38,185 bases of DNA from Urechidicola sp. (GCA_028599075.1 JAQRMW010000018.1:1-38185), one strand, 5' to 3'; positions 26,603-36,285 are shown, numbered from the stretch's first letter. The notes: generated by a model not told the origin, from the sequence alone. Made by a program: numbers and translations.

Positions 26603-29143
26603 CTAACTAATATTACTCCATATAGCAGCATTTTTTTGAATGCCTAAATAAGTCTTTTTAATATTACTATTCTTTGGCAAACTTAAAGAAGAATCTTCTT
26701 GTAAAGTTTCAAAAGCAATTGCTCTAGCTTTTGCTAAAATATTGCCATCTTTGGTAATGTCAGCTATTTTAAGATTCAACACACCACTTTGCTGCTTACC
26801 CATAATATTTCCAGGGCCTCGTAATTTTAAATCAACATCAGCAATTTCAAAACCATCGGTAGTCTCTACCATGGTTTCTAATCTAATTTTTGCATCGGCA
26901 GATAGTTTAAAACTCGTCATTAAAATACAATAGCTTTGGTCTGCCCCTCGTCCAACACGTCCACGTAATTGATGGAGTTGCGATAAACCGAATCGCTCAG
27001 CACTTTCAATGACCATGACACTTGCATTGGGTATATTCACTCCAACTTCTATCACGGTAGTTGCAACCATTATCTGAGTTTCGCCTTTTAAAAAGCGTTG
27101 CATTTCATACTCTTTGGCTTCGGGTTTCATTTTACCATGAACAATAGAAACTTGGAATTTTGGCATCGGAAACTCTCTAGTTATACTCTCATAACCATCC
27201 ATCAAATCTTTATAATCCATTTTAGCTGATTCTTGGATTAAAGGATAAACTACATATACCTGCCGTCCTTTTTCAATCTCATCACGCATAAATTTAAAAA
27301 CCGACAAACGGTTTTTATCATACCTATGCGCAGTAGATATTTGTTTTCTGCCAGGGGGTAATTCATCAATTACCGATATATCCAAATCACCATAAACGCT
27401 CATCGCCAATGTCCTCGGAATCGGAGTTGCAGTCATTACCAATACATGAGGTGGTAAAGCCCCTCCAACCTCCCCTTGGGGAAGGCTTTTTAAGGTGTCT
27501 TCAATCTTTTTTAGTACAGCATCAATATCTCCAATTACTTCTTGGTTTGTAAATCGGATAACAATAAATCCATAATCATTTAATATTTCTGTTCGCAAGG
27601 CATCAGCCTCTTTTTGTTCTTTTATGAAATGATATTCACCATCAATCTCTATAATTAATTGCCTAGACAATACCACAAAATCAACAATAAAATCTGATAT
27701 GATATGCTGTCGCCTAAATTTATATCCAAGTTTTTTTGTTTTAACATACTCCCAAAATATTTGCTCAGCTTGAGTAGTTTGTTTTTTTCGTTCTATTTGC
27801 AATTCTTTTAACAATGGATACAAAGAAGGTTTTGCAGTCATATATTTTTGACGTGTCAGCCCTCCCTTCCCTTTGAGAAGGCTTGGGGATGGGCCTCCTT
27901 TTGCCCACAACTTTGCCCTTTGCTCTACTCCAAATCTGTGTTGCTCATCAATAATAGCAATTCCTAAATTTTTAAATTTAACTTTATCTTCTATCAGCGC
28001 ATGAGTACCTATCAAAATATCTAAAGTCCCATCTTCTAAATCAGAATGGATTTCTCTTCGGGCTTTAGCTTTCACCGAGCCTGTCAATAATTGCACATTA
28101 ATATCCATGCCGTCTAACAACTCTTTGATAGAATTATAATGTTGGGTAGCCAATAATTCTGTCGGTGCCATAATCGCTGCTTGGTATCCATTATCCAATC
28201 CAATTAGCATTGCTAATAATGCCACGATTGTTTTGCCTGAGCCAACATCACCTTGCAATAATCGATTCATTTGAGCATTTGAACCTACATCTTTTCTGAT
28301 TTCTTTTAATACTCTTTTTTGAGCATTGGTCAATTCGAATGGTAATTTATTTTTGTAAAACTCATTAAAATAAGTTCCCACTTTTTTAAAAGGATGCCCT
28401 TTAATTTTTGATTTATGAATCATTTTTTTTCGGATGAGTTGTAGTTGAATAAAAAACAACTCCTCAAATTTTAAACGCGCTTGAGCTTTTGATAATAACT
28501 CATGGCTTTTAGGAAAATGAATATTAAACAGCGCATCATTCTTCGATATAAAACCCTGTGCATTCATAATATCTTCTGATAGAGTTTCGCCAAATTTGCC
28601 ATTCAACTCAGTAAATAAACTCATTATCATTTTTTGAACAACTCTGTTAGACACCCCTTTGTTTGTCAACAATTCGGTAGATGGGTAAACAGGTTGCATT
28701 GCGGTTCTCAGATTTTTTTTATATTCACTTACCAATTCCATTTCGGGATGCGGCATGCTAAAACTCCGATTAAAATAATTAGTTTTTCCAAAAATAACAT
28801 AAGGTACATTTACCTTAATAGATTCTTTTATCCACTTAGCACCCCTAAACCAAATTAACTCTATTGTACCAGTTTCATCAGCAAAAGTTGCCACTAACCT
28901 ACTTCCTCTTTTTTGCTGTACCGTTTTAATAGAAGTGACTTTCCCTACAATCTGAATTTCGGCAGAATTCTGTTCTAGCTGATTGATCTTAAAAAACTGC
29001 GTTCTATCAATATATCTATGTGGAAAAAAATTAATTAAATCTCCAAAAGTACGGATGCCCAATTCCTTTTTTAACAAATCGGCACGCGAAGGACCTACCC
29101 CTTTTAGGTAGCCGATAGAAGTGCTAGAATTGTATTGAGACAT
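26603..29143 (-). CDS. recG: ATP-dependent DNA helicase RecG with an in-frame DUF559 insertion
   Basis: 846 residues; about 700 is usual in this group. RecG reverses stalled replication forks and branch-migrates Holliday junctions. An N-terminal wedge/OB domain (about 1-270) is followed by helicase domain 1, with Walker A GDVGSGKT (K304) and motif II DEQH (399-402), then the insertion at about residues 416-563, then motif III TATPIPRT (571-578) and helicase domain 2 with QLRGRVGRG. Without the insertion the protein would be about 698 residues, and the sequence runs from RAKLWAK to PPHVLVMTATPIP as in ordinary RecG. All helicase motifs are intact on both sides and the frame is kept, so the protein may still work with a large loop between motifs II and III. 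Confidence 0.95.
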   Translation of the reverse strand: MSQYNSSTSIGYLKGVGPSRADLLKKELGIRTFGDLINFFPHRYIDRTQFFKINQLEQNSAEIQIVGKVTSIKTVQQKRGSRLVATFADETGTIELIWFRGAKWIKESIKVNVPYVIFGKTNYFNRSFSMPHPEMELVSEYKKNLRTAMQPVYPSTELLTNKGVSNRVVQKMIMSLFTELNGKFGETLSEDIMNAQGFISKNDALFNIHFPKSHELLSKAQARLKFEELFFIQLQLIRKKMIHKSKIKGHPFKKVGTYFNEFYKNKLPFELTNAQKRVLKEIRKDVGSNAQMNRLLQGDVGSGKTIVALLAMLIGLDNGYQAAIMAPTELLATQHYNSIKELLDGMDINVQLLTGSVKAKARREIHSDLEDGTLDILIGTHALIEDKVKFKNLGIAIIDEQHRFGVEQRAKLWAKGGPSPSLLKGKGGLTRQKYMTAKPSLYPLLKELQIERKKQTTQAEQIFWEYVKTKKLGYKFRRQHIISDFIVDFVVLSRQLIIEIDGEYHFIKEQKEADALRTEILNDYGFIVIRFTNQEVIGDIDAVLKKIEDTLKSLPQGEVGGALPPHVLVMTATPIPRTLAMSVYGDLDISVIDELPPGRKQISTAHRYDKNRLSVFKFMRDEIEKGRQVYVVYPLIQESAKMDYKDLMDGYESITREFPMPKFQVSIVHGKMKPEAKEYEMQRFLKGETQIMVATTVIEVGVNIPNASVMVIESAERFGLSQLHQLRGRVGRGADQSYCILMTSFKLSADAKIRLETMVETTDGFEIADVDLKLRGPGNIMGKQQSGVLNLKIADITKDGNILAKARAIAFETLQEDSSLSLPKNSNIKKTYLGIQKNAAIWSNIS
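27455..27898 (-). mobile_element. DUF559-encoding insertion within recG
   Basis: 444 bases (148 codons), boundaries inferred from the conserved RecG sequence. It encodes a DUF559 (Vsr/restriction-endonuclease-like) domain at about residues 450-550 of the fusion: QTTQAEQIFWEYV (E460), GYKFRRQH (Q479), IVDF (D488), IIEIDGEYH (E499, D501) and the C-terminal VIRFTNQEV. The likely metal-binding acidic residues are intact. Each end carries a related GC-rich repeat (27458-27488 and 27858-27884), both AGCC-CTCC...GAAGGCTT, each able to fold. No intein splice residues and no transposase are present. The GC content of the flanks is clearly above that of recG. Confidence 0.85.
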
Positions 29144-29191
29144 ACTTTTAATTTTACTAGGCTAAAATAACAAATACTCGGTATTCATTCG

Positions 29192-29199
29192 TACATTTG
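29192..29199 (+). promoter_or_regulatory. -7 promoter box of the rRNA methyltransferase gene
   Basis: TACATTTG matches TAnnTTTG and ends 21 bases before the ATG at 29221. No good -33 box is seen. Confidence 0.5.
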
Positions 29200-29220
29200 C
29201 AATCCAAATTTTTGAAGTAA

Positions 29221-30429
29221 ATGAGATTACATAGAAACTTGTGTTTTACGGTGATAGATTCATTAAATATGATTTTTAATGATGAAGAATATGCGGGTAA
29301 GGTTGTAGAAAAAGCATTGAAACGCGATAAGCGATGGGGTGCTCGTGATCGTAAATTTGTTGCAGAGACTATCTATGATATTGTTAGATGGAAACGTTTA
29401 TACAATGAAATTGCAGGAACTAAAGATCACTACACAAGAGATAATTTATGGAAACTCTTTGCTGTTTGGGCAACATTAAAAGGAATCGAATTACCAGATT
29501 GGAAATATTTTGAAGGAACACCGGTAAGACGCATCAAAGGTAAATTTGATGAAGCTCAAAATACACGTGCCATAAAAGAATCTATCCCAGATTGGATGGA
29601 TGAGTTGGGCAAAAAAGAATTGGGTGAAGCGGTTTGGTCTAGAGAGTTGACTGCATTAAACCAAAAAGCTGAAGTGATTCTAAGAGTCAATACCTTAAAG
29701 ATTGACATTGCTACCTTGCAAAAATTCTTACGTAAAGAAGAAGTTGAAACAGAAACTATTCGCGACAATCCTTCAGCATTAAGATTGGTAGAGCGCAAAA
29801 ATGTCTTTTTAACCGAAGCTTTTAAAAGAGGTTATTTTGAAGTACAAGATGCATCATCTCAATTAGTAGCTCCATATCTAAATGTAGAACCTGGTATGCG
29901 TGTAGTTGATACTTGCGCTGGTGCTGGTGGTAAAACATTGCACCTAGCCTCTATCATGCAAAATAAAGGGCAAATTATTGCTATGGATATTTATGCCGGT
30001 AAATTAGCACAATTAAAAAAGCGTGCAAAAAGAGCTGGAGTTCACAACATTGATATGCGTGTGATAGAAAATTCTAAAGCCATCAAAAAATTAAAAGACA
30101 AAGCTGATGCAGTTTTAATTGATGCGCCTTGTAGTGGAATTGGAGTGTTAAGAAGAAACCCTGATTCTAAATGGAAACTACAACCTGAGTTTGTTGAGAA
30201 CATTAAAAAGACACAAGCCGAAATTTTAGACAGTTATAGTAGAATGGTAAAAGTTGGTGGTAAGTTAGTGTACGCGACTTGCTCAATATTACCATCAGAA
30301 AATCAAGATCAAGTTAAAACATTTTTAGATTCGCATAAAGAGTTTAAGTTTGTTGAAGATAAAAAAGTACTCCCATCCAAATCTGGTTTCGACGGATTTT
30401 ATATGGCATTACTAGAACGAATTAATTAA
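29221..30429 (+). CDS. RsmB/NOP-family RNA (cytosine-5) methyltransferase
   Basis: 402 residues. An N-terminal helical region (about 1-130) precedes a SAM-dependent methyltransferase domain with DTCAGAGGKTLHLA (SAM loop) and the two catalytic cysteines of m5C enzymes: C304 in DAPCSG and C354 in ATCSILPSEN. They are 50 residues apart, as in E. coli RsmB, where the second is the nucleophile. The likely substrate is 16S rRNA, but other RsmB/NOP members methylate other rRNA or tRNA sites, so I give no symbol. The secreted endonuclease gene starts 17 bases downstream. Confidence 0.92.
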   Translation: MRLHRNLCFTVIDSLNMIFNDEEYAGKVVEKALKRDKRWGARDRKFVAETIYDIVRWKRLYNEIAGTKDHYTRDNLWKLFAVWATLKGIELPDWKYFEGTPVRRIKGKFDEAQNTRAIKESIPDWMDELGKKELGEAVWSRELTALNQKAEVILRVNTLKIDIATLQKFLRKEEVETETIRDNPSALRLVERKNVFLTEAFKRGYFEVQDASSQLVAPYLNVEPGMRVVDTCAGAGGKTLHLASIMQNKGQIIAMDIYAGKLAQLKKRAKRAGVHNIDMRVIENSKAIKKLKDKADAVLIDAPCSGIGVLRRNPDSKWKLQPEFVENIKKTQAEILDSYSRMVKVGGKLVYATCSILPSENQDQVKTFLDSHKEFKFVEDKKVLPSKSGFDGFYMALLERIN

Positions 30430-30446
30430 TCCCAATAAAAACAATT

Positions 30447-32276
30447 ATGAAAAAATTATTACTATTATCACTTATTATTACTTCTTTTAATGTAATTGCT
30501 CAGATACCTGCAGATTATTATGACACAGCAACAGGAAGTGGGTATACACTAAAAACTCAATTGAGAGATATTGTTACAGCAGGTCATTCTGCAAATACTT
30601 ATGACGATTTATATACAGGATATGTAAGTACACATTCAGATGATATAGCAGTTGCTGGTTATGAGAATGACGGCTCAATATTAGATATGTATTCTGAAAA
30701 CCCTGCTGGAAGTGACCCATATAATTACACACATTTTAATAACCAATGTGGAAATCAGAGTGCCGAAGGTGATTGCTATAACAGAGAGCATTTAGTGCCT
30801 CAATCATCTTTTAATAGTAATTTTCCGATGCAGTCAGATATTCATCATGTAGTTCCTTCTGATGTTAGGGTAAATAATTTTAGAGGTTCTTTAGCCTTTG
30901 GTAATGTAGCAACTGCAGATTGGACATCATTGAATGGATCTTTAAGAGGCTCTAGTGCTATGGCAGGATATAACGGAACTGTATTTGAACCAATAGATGA
31001 GTTTAAAGGAGATATTGCAAGAGCATTACTTTATTTTGCTGTGCGTTATGAAAATACGGTTGATGGATATACAAGCTTTGTAATGTTTAATGGAAGTAAT
31101 GACCAAGTATTTTTTGATTGGGCAATTACTGTTTTATTAGAATGGCATGCCGCTGACCCTGTATCTCAACACGAAATTAACAGAAATACAGCCGCTTATA
31201 ATTATCAAGGAAATGCCAATCCTTTTGTAGATCATCCAGAATATGCTGCAATGATTTGGAATCCAACTCCAGATACAGAAAACCCTACTGCTCCTACAAA
31301 TTTAGTAGCATCAAATCCTACAAGTTCTACTGTAGATTTAACTTGGACTGCATCAACAGATAATGTAGCAGTAACTAGTTATGATATTTATGTAGATAAT
31401 GTAAACACCTATAATACTTCAAATACATCTTATACTGCAATCGGTTTAGCAGCAGATACAAACTTCTGTTTTACTGTATATGCAAAAGATGGTGCTGGTA
31501 ATACTTCAACAGTTAGTAATGAAGATTGTGCAACTACCCTAGCAGGTGGTTCTAGCGGACCTGAATTGTTTTTCTCTGAATATGTAGAAGGAGGTAGTTT
31601 TAATAAAATTTTAGAGGTTGCTAATTTTACAGGTTCATCAGTAGATTTATCAACATATACGTTAAAGCGTGCAAACAATGGAGCTGCTGCTTGGGAAACA
31701 ACTTATTCCTTCCCAGTTAGTTCGTCTATTAATGATCAAGATGTATATGTAATTGCAAATGGTGCCAATGCAATTTGTACTGGTGAGGTTGATGATTTAA
31801 ATAATGACATTACTTCTTTCAATGGAAATGATGTTTTAGGATTATTTAAGAACGATGTATTAATTGACATTATTGGCGTTTTAGGTGATGGTGCAGATTT
31901 TGCACAAAACACAACACTTGTTAGAAAACCAACAATAAATGGACCTAACACTTCATTTGACATTGCTGAATGGGGCTCTTTTGCCCAAGATACTTGTACA
32001 GACATTGGTTCACATTCGGTAACTTTAGCCGTGAATGATTATACTCTTGAAAGCATTAGAATTTACCCGAACCCTGCTTCTGGAAATACATTGACTATTG
32101 AGGTTTTAGAGAATGTAACTATTTCAGTATTTGATATTCTAGGGAAACAAGTTTTAAATACACAAGTTTCTAGAACAAATAATCAAATTGACATTTCTGA
32201 TTTAAACAGCGGTATTTATATGATTCGTCTACAAACAGAAAACGGATCAGCAACTAAAAAGTTGATCAAAAAATAA
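30447..32276 (+). CDS. Secreted endonuclease I family nuclease with FN3, lamin-tail and T9SS sorting domains
   Basis: 609 residues. Signal peptide (ends VIAQ, residue 19), then an endonuclease I domain (about 25-275) with the catalytic REHLVPQS segment (H115) and the metal-binding DIHH (D131, H133, H134). A fibronectin type III domain (about 278-366, starting PTAPTNLVASNPTSSTVDLTW) and a lamin-tail domain (about 372-520, LFFSEYVEGGSFNKILEVAN) follow. The type IX secretion C-terminal domain (about 538-609) contains RIYPNPASG and SGIYMIRLQTENGSATKKLIKK-like end residues. The protein should be exported to the surface or medium and degrade DNA for nutrients. It ends at a terminator. Confidence 0.95.
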   Translation: MKKLLLLSLIITSFNVIAQIPADYYDTATGSGYTLKTQLRDIVTAGHSANTYDDLYTGYVSTHSDDIAVAGYENDGSILDMYSENPAGSDPYNYTHFNNQCGNQSAEGDCYNREHLVPQSSFNSNFPMQSDIHHVVPSDVRVNNFRGSLAFGNVATADWTSLNGSLRGSSAMAGYNGTVFEPIDEFKGDIARALLYFAVRYENTVDGYTSFVMFNGSNDQVFFDWAITVLLEWHAADPVSQHEINRNTAAYNYQGNANPFVDHPEYAAMIWNPTPDTENPTAPTNLVASNPTSSTVDLTWTASTDNVAVTSYDIYVDNVNTYNTSNTSYTAIGLAADTNFCFTVYAKDGAGNTSTVSNEDCATTLAGGSSGPELFFSEYVEGGSFNKILEVANFTGSSVDLSTYTLKRANNGAAAWETTYSFPVSSSINDQDVYVIANGANAICTGEVDDLNNDITSFNGNDVLGLFKNDVLIDIIGVLGDGADFAQNTTLVRKPTINGPNTSFDIAEWGSFAQDTCTDIGSHSVTLAVNDYTLESIRIYPNPASGNTLTIEVLENVTISVFDILGKQVLNTQVSRTNNQIDISDLNSGIYMIRLQTENGSATKKLIKK

Positions 32277-32289
32277 TTTTCAGTTGATC

Positions 32290-32339
32290 GTCAGTTCGAG
32301 TGGTTTTCTTGAAGAATGAAAGAAAATTGTATCGAGAAC
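32290..32339. repeat. Dispersed repeat element of TTCGAG...ATCGAGAAC type
   Basis: A 50-base unit starts GTCAGTTCGAGTG and ends GTATCGAGAAC. Inside, TTTTCTT (32304-32310) pairs with AAGAAAA (32320-32326). Units with these ends are common between genes in Flavobacteriia, from memory. It sits just after the endonuclease stop and before its terminator. Confidence 0.6.
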
Positions 32340-32352
32340 AAAATATTGAAAG

Positions 32353-32383
32353 AAGGCCTCGTTAATTCGGGGCTTTTCTTTTT
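32353..32383 (+). terminator. Intrinsic terminator after the secreted endonuclease gene
   Basis: AAGGCCTCG (32353-32361) pairs with CGGGGCTTTT (32368-32377) with wobble pairs and a 6-base loop, then a T-rich tail. The rest of the 267-base gap up to purL holds only the -7 box; I see no riboswitch. Confidence 0.75.
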
Positions 32384-32507
32384 AAAAACTCCTACCTCAT
32401 TTCTTCTTGTGACCATTGTAAAAACCTAACGTCCTTTGCAGTTAGTACTGTGTTCTTTTTTTATACAATATTATTAACATTTAGTGTGAAATTGCTAATG
32501 GAATATT

Positions 32508-32515
32508 TATTTTTG
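32508..32515 (+). promoter_or_regulatory. -7 promoter box of purL
   Basis: TATTTTTG matches TAnnTTTG and ends 28 bases before the purL ATG at 32544. No clear -33 box at the usual distance. Confidence 0.5.
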
Positions 32516-32543
32516 CAACTTGTAAAACCATACACACACAACT

Positions 32544-35500
32544 ATGATTCTTTTCTTCGGAAACCCATCTAAAAAAGTTTTTACAGTTCAGGTAACTTCA
32601 GAACTTTCAGCTGAAAACACTAAAAAGTTAAACTGGTTGTTCGGCAACCAACCCCAAATATCTCAGGCGTCTATTGACGCTTTTTTTATTGGCCCACGTG
32701 CCGCTATGATTACACCTTGGAGTACCAACGCTGTTGAGATTACACAGAATATGGCGATTGAAGGCATCATCAGAATTGAAGAGTTTTTTGCAACGACTGA
32801 AAAAAATACAGATTTCGATCCAATGATTTCTCAGAAATATTCTGGATTAAATCAAAATGTGTTTACCATTGATGTGCAACCAGAATCAATTTTAGACATT
32901 GATGATATTGCTGCATATAACAAGCAAGAAGGTTTGGCATTGAATGATGAAGAAATAGAATATCTAGAAAATCTGTCAAAAAAATTAGAAAGAAAATTAA
33001 CTGACTCAGAAGTTTTTGGATTTTCACAAGTAAACTCAGAACATTGTCGTCATAAAATATTCAACGGAACTTTTGTTGTAGATGGTGAAGAAAAGCCCTC
33101 TTCTTTATTCAAGATGATTAAAGAAACTTCGAAGCAACATCCTAACGGAATCGTATCTGCATACAAAGACAACGTCGCATTTGTAAAAGGACCAACAGTA
33201 GAACAGTTCGCTCCAAAAACTGGAGACAAACCAGATTATTATGAAAAGAAATCTTTTGATTCTGTAATCTCATTAAAAGCCGAAACACATAATTTTCCAA
33301 CTACGGTAGAACCCTTTAACGGAGCTGCAACAGGTTCTGGCGGTGAAATTAGAGATCGATTAGCTGGCGGTATGGGTTCATTGCCTTTGGCAGGAACAGC
33401 AGTTTATATGACTTCTTATTCTCGATTAAAAAAGAATCGCCCTTGGGAAAAAGCCATGAATGAACGTAAATGGTTATACCAAACTCCAATGGATATTTTA
33501 ATAAAAGCATCTAACGGAGCATCCGATTTTGGAAACAAATTTGGGCAACCATTAATCTCTGGTTCGGTGTTAACTTTTGAACATGACGAGCAAAGCGATG
33601 TGGCTTCGACTCCGCTCAGCCACCAAAGTAGAAAATTGGGTTATGATAAGGTTATCATGCAAGCAGGTGGAATTGGTTTTGGGAAAGCAGAACAGAGCAT
33701 TAAACAAGAACCACAAAAAGAGGATAAGATTGTTATTTTAGGTGGTGATAATTATAGAATTGGAATGGGTGGTGCTGCGGTATCATCAGCAGACACTGGC
33801 GAATTCAGTTCGGGTATCGAATTAAATGCGGTTCAGCGTTCTAATCCCGAAATGCAAAAGCGTGCAGCCAATGCCATTAGAGCAATGGTTGAATGCGATG
33901 TGAATCCGATTGTTTCAATTCACGATCACGGAGCTGGAGGACATTTAAATTGCTTGTCAGAATTGGTTGAAGAAACTGGTGGATTAATTGACTTAGATAA
34001 ATTACCTGTTGGCGACCCTACCCTATCTGCAAAAGAAATTATTGGTAACGAATCTCAAGAGCGTATGGGATTAGTTATTAATGATAAAAATATTGATTTA
34101 CTACATCGTGTTGCTGATCGCGAACGTTCGCCAATTTATACCGTTGGTGATGTTACTGACAATGACCGTTTTACTTTTGAATCAAAAACTACGGGAGAAA
34201 AACCAATGGATTTTGCTTTGGAAGATATGTTTGGCTCATCCCCAAAAACCATTATGGAAGATAAAACAATTATCAGAAATTATGATGAAATAGATTATTC
34301 ACAAGAAAATATTCACGATTATTTAGCGCAAGTTTTACAATTAGAAGCAGTTGCTTGTAAAGATTGGTTGACAAATAAAGTGGACCGTTGTGTTACAGGG
34401 AAAGTTGCCAAACAACAAACGTGCGGTCCTTTGCAATTACCGTTAAATAATGTTGGGGTAATGGCCTTGGATTATAACGGAAAAGAAGGAATTGCTACTT
34501 CGGTTGGTCATGCACCTATTAGTGCGTTGATTGATGAAAGAGCTGGCTCTAGAAATGCAATTGCAGAATCTTTAACCAATCTTATTTGGGCTCCGTTAGA
34601 AGAAAATTTAAAGTCTGTTTCGCTATCGGCCAACTGGATGTGGCCTTGCAAAAATGAAGGTGAAGATACGAGACTGTACAATGCTGTTGAGGCTGTCTCA
34701 CAATTTGCCATTGAATTAGGAATTAACATTCCGACAGGAAAGGATTCACTATCAATGAAACAAAAATACCCAAATGAAGAAGTGATCTCTCCGGGGACAG
34801 TAATTATTTCTGCGGCTGGTCATTGCAACGATATCTCAAATGTGATTGAGCCTGTTTTTCAAAAAGATGGTGGAAACATTTACTATATCAATTTATCAAA
34901 TGATACATATAAATTAGGCGGAAGTTCTTTTGCTCAAATCAAAAATAAGATTGGAACTGAAACTCCAACCATTAAAAATTCTGAAAAATTCAAAGTAGCC
35001 TTTAATGCAGTACAAGAGCAAATTAAAGCTAGAAACATTTTAGCAGGTCATGATATATCAGCTGGCGGAATATTAACTACTTTATTAGAATTGTGTTTTT
35101 CTGATACTAATTTAGGAGCTAGTATTGATTTATCTTCTCTAAGTGAAAAGGATTCTGTTAAATTATTATTTGCAGAAAACAGTGGAATTATCATTCAAAC
35201 AAAAGACAATGTAGCTTTTGAAAATGCTATGAAATCTGCTGAAGTTGAAGTGCATTATATTGGAGAAGTTGAAATAGGAGCACAATTAACAATTGATAAC
35301 GGAGAACGCAATTTATCTTTTGACATTCCAAAACACAGAGATATTTGGTATAAGACTTCTCACTTACTTGATCAAAAACAATCAGGTAATAAATTAGCAA
35401 CCGCGCGTTTTAATAATTTTAAAGAACAACCTTTAGAATTTACCTTTCCAAAAAGTTTTAGCGGTAAATTACCCGCAATTGATTCAAAACAGCAAAAAAT

Positions 35501-36242
35501 AAAAGCAGCCGTAATTCGCGAAAAGGGGTCCAACTCTGAAAGAGAAATGGCGTATGCGATGCAATTGGCTGGATTCGACGTAAAAGATGTACACATGACT
35601 GATTTAATATCTGGGCGTGAAACACTGGAAGATATTCAGTTTATTGTGGCTGTCGGTGGGTTCTCTAACTCAGATGTTTTAGGCTCTGCCAAAGGTTGGG
35701 CTGGAGCATTTTTATACAACGATAAAGCAAAATCTGCCTTAGACAATTTCTTTGCAAGAGAAGATACACTTTCATTAGGAGTTTGTAATGGTTGTCAATT
35801 ATTCATTGAATTAGGATTGATAAATAAGGACCACGAAGAGAAACCAAAGATGTTGCACAACGATTCTGGAAAGTTCGAATGTAATTTTACATCAGTAGAA
35901 ATTCAGGAAAACAATAGCGTCCTTTTAAATTCATTGGCAGGTTCAAAACTCGGAATTTGGGCAGCGCATGGTGAAGGGAAATTCTCTTTTCCTTATGAAG
36001 AAGATCAATATAATATTGTTGGTAAATATGGTTATGAAGAATATCCTGCAAATCCGAATGGATCAGATTTCAATACCGCAATGCTAACTTCTGATTGTGG
36101 AAGACATACCGTTATGATGCCGCATTTAGAGCGTTCAACATTCCCTTGGAATTGGGCACATTATCCAAAAGACAGAAAAGAAGATGCAGTAACACCTTGG
36201 GTAGAAGCTTTTGTAAATGCCTACAAATGGTTGCAGAAATAA
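32544..36242 (+). CDS. purL: Phosphoribosylformylglycinamidine synthase (large single-chain PurL)
   Basis: 1232 residues, the long form with synthetase and glutaminase in one chain. It makes FGAM from FGAR, glutamine and ATP in purine synthesis. The N-terminal PurS-like part, the linker, and the duplicated FGAM synthetase core (HNFPTTVEPFNGAATGSGGEIRD near residue 250; a second half from about 640) are followed by a class I glutaminase domain (about 985-1232) with the catalytic C1081 in GVCNGCQ. At residues 350-361 an extra segment, DVASTPLSHQ, looks like a translated dispersed repeat. The reading frame and core motifs are otherwise intact. Its promoter is immediately upstream. Confidence 0.97.
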   Translation: MILFFGNPSKKVFTVQVTSELSAENTKKLNWLFGNQPQISQASIDAFFIGPRAAMITPWSTNAVEITQNMAIEGIIRIEEFFATTEKNTDFDPMISQKYSGLNQNVFTIDVQPESILDIDDIAAYNKQEGLALNDEEIEYLENLSKKLERKLTDSEVFGFSQVNSEHCRHKIFNGTFVVDGEEKPSSLFKMIKETSKQHPNGIVSAYKDNVAFVKGPTVEQFAPKTGDKPDYYEKKSFDSVISLKAETHNFPTTVEPFNGAATGSGGEIRDRLAGGMGSLPLAGTAVYMTSYSRLKKNRPWEKAMNERKWLYQTPMDILIKASNGASDFGNKFGQPLISGSVLTFEHDEQSDVASTPLSHQSRKLGYDKVIMQAGGIGFGKAEQSIKQEPQKEDKIVILGGDNYRIGMGGAAVSSADTGEFSSGIELNAVQRSNPEMQKRAANAIRAMVECDVNPIVSIHDHGAGGHLNCLSELVEETGGLIDLDKLPVGDPTLSAKEIIGNESQERMGLVINDKNIDLLHRVADRERSPIYTVGDVTDNDRFTFESKTTGEKPMDFALEDMFGSSPKTIMEDKTIIRNYDEIDYSQENIHDYLAQVLQLEAVACKDWLTNKVDRCVTGKVAKQQTCGPLQLPLNNVGVMALDYNGKEGIATSVGHAPISALIDERAGSRNAIAESLTNLIWAPLEENLKSVSLSANWMWPCKNEGEDTRLYNAVEAVSQFAIELGINIPTGKDSLSMKQKYPNEEVISPGTVIISAAGHCNDISNVIEPVFQKDGGNIYYINLSNDTYKLGGSSFAQIKNKIGTETPTIKNSEKFKVAFNAVQEQIKARNILAGHDISAGGILTTLLELCFSDTNLGASIDLSSLSEKDSVKLLFAENSGIIIQTKDNVAFENAMKSAEVEVHYIGEVEIGAQLTIDNGERNLSFDIPKHRDIWYKTSHLLDQKQSGNKLATARFNNFKEQPLEFTFPKSFSGKLPAIDSKQQKIKAAVIREKGSNSEREMAYAMQLAGFDVKDVHMTDLISGRETLEDIQFIVAVGGFSNSDVLGSAKGWAGAFLYNDKAKSALDNFFAREDTLSLGVCNGCQLFIELGLINKDHEEKPKMLHNDSGKFECNFTSVEIQENNSVLLNSLAGSKLGIWAAHGEGKFSFPYEEDQYNIVGKYGYEEYPANPNGSDFNTAMLTSDCGRHTVMMPHLERSTFPWNWAHYPKDRKEDAVTPWVEAFVNAYKWLQK
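33600..33623. repeat. 24-base inverted-repeat unit apparently inserted in purL
   Basis: GTGGCT (33600-33605) and AGCCAC (33618-33623) are perfect inverted ends around TCGACTCCGCTC. The unit is exactly 8 codons (VASTPLSH) and is in frame. The core resembles the TTCGACTCCGCTCAG type repeat found between genes in Bacteroidota, from memory. Confidence 0.55.
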
Positions 36243-36246
36243 AGAC

Positions 36247-36285
36247 AAAAAAAATAGCTTGAGATTAAAACTTCAAGCTATTTTT
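36247..36285. terminator. Bidirectional terminator between purL and dps
   Basis: A perfect 13-base stem (36250-36262 with 36273-36285), with an A run on the left and a T run on the right, lies between the two convergent genes. Confidence 0.9.

Noticed and set aside
27455-27898. Intein in RecG
   Set aside because: The insert has no Cys or Ser at its first position, no His-Asn at its end and no splicing blocks; the domain is DUF559, so it is kept in the protein rather than spliced.
32384-32507. Purine riboswitch upstream of purL
   Set aside because: No conserved three-way junction or paired loops could be seen in the 124 bases before the promoter box; the box is also too close to the gene.
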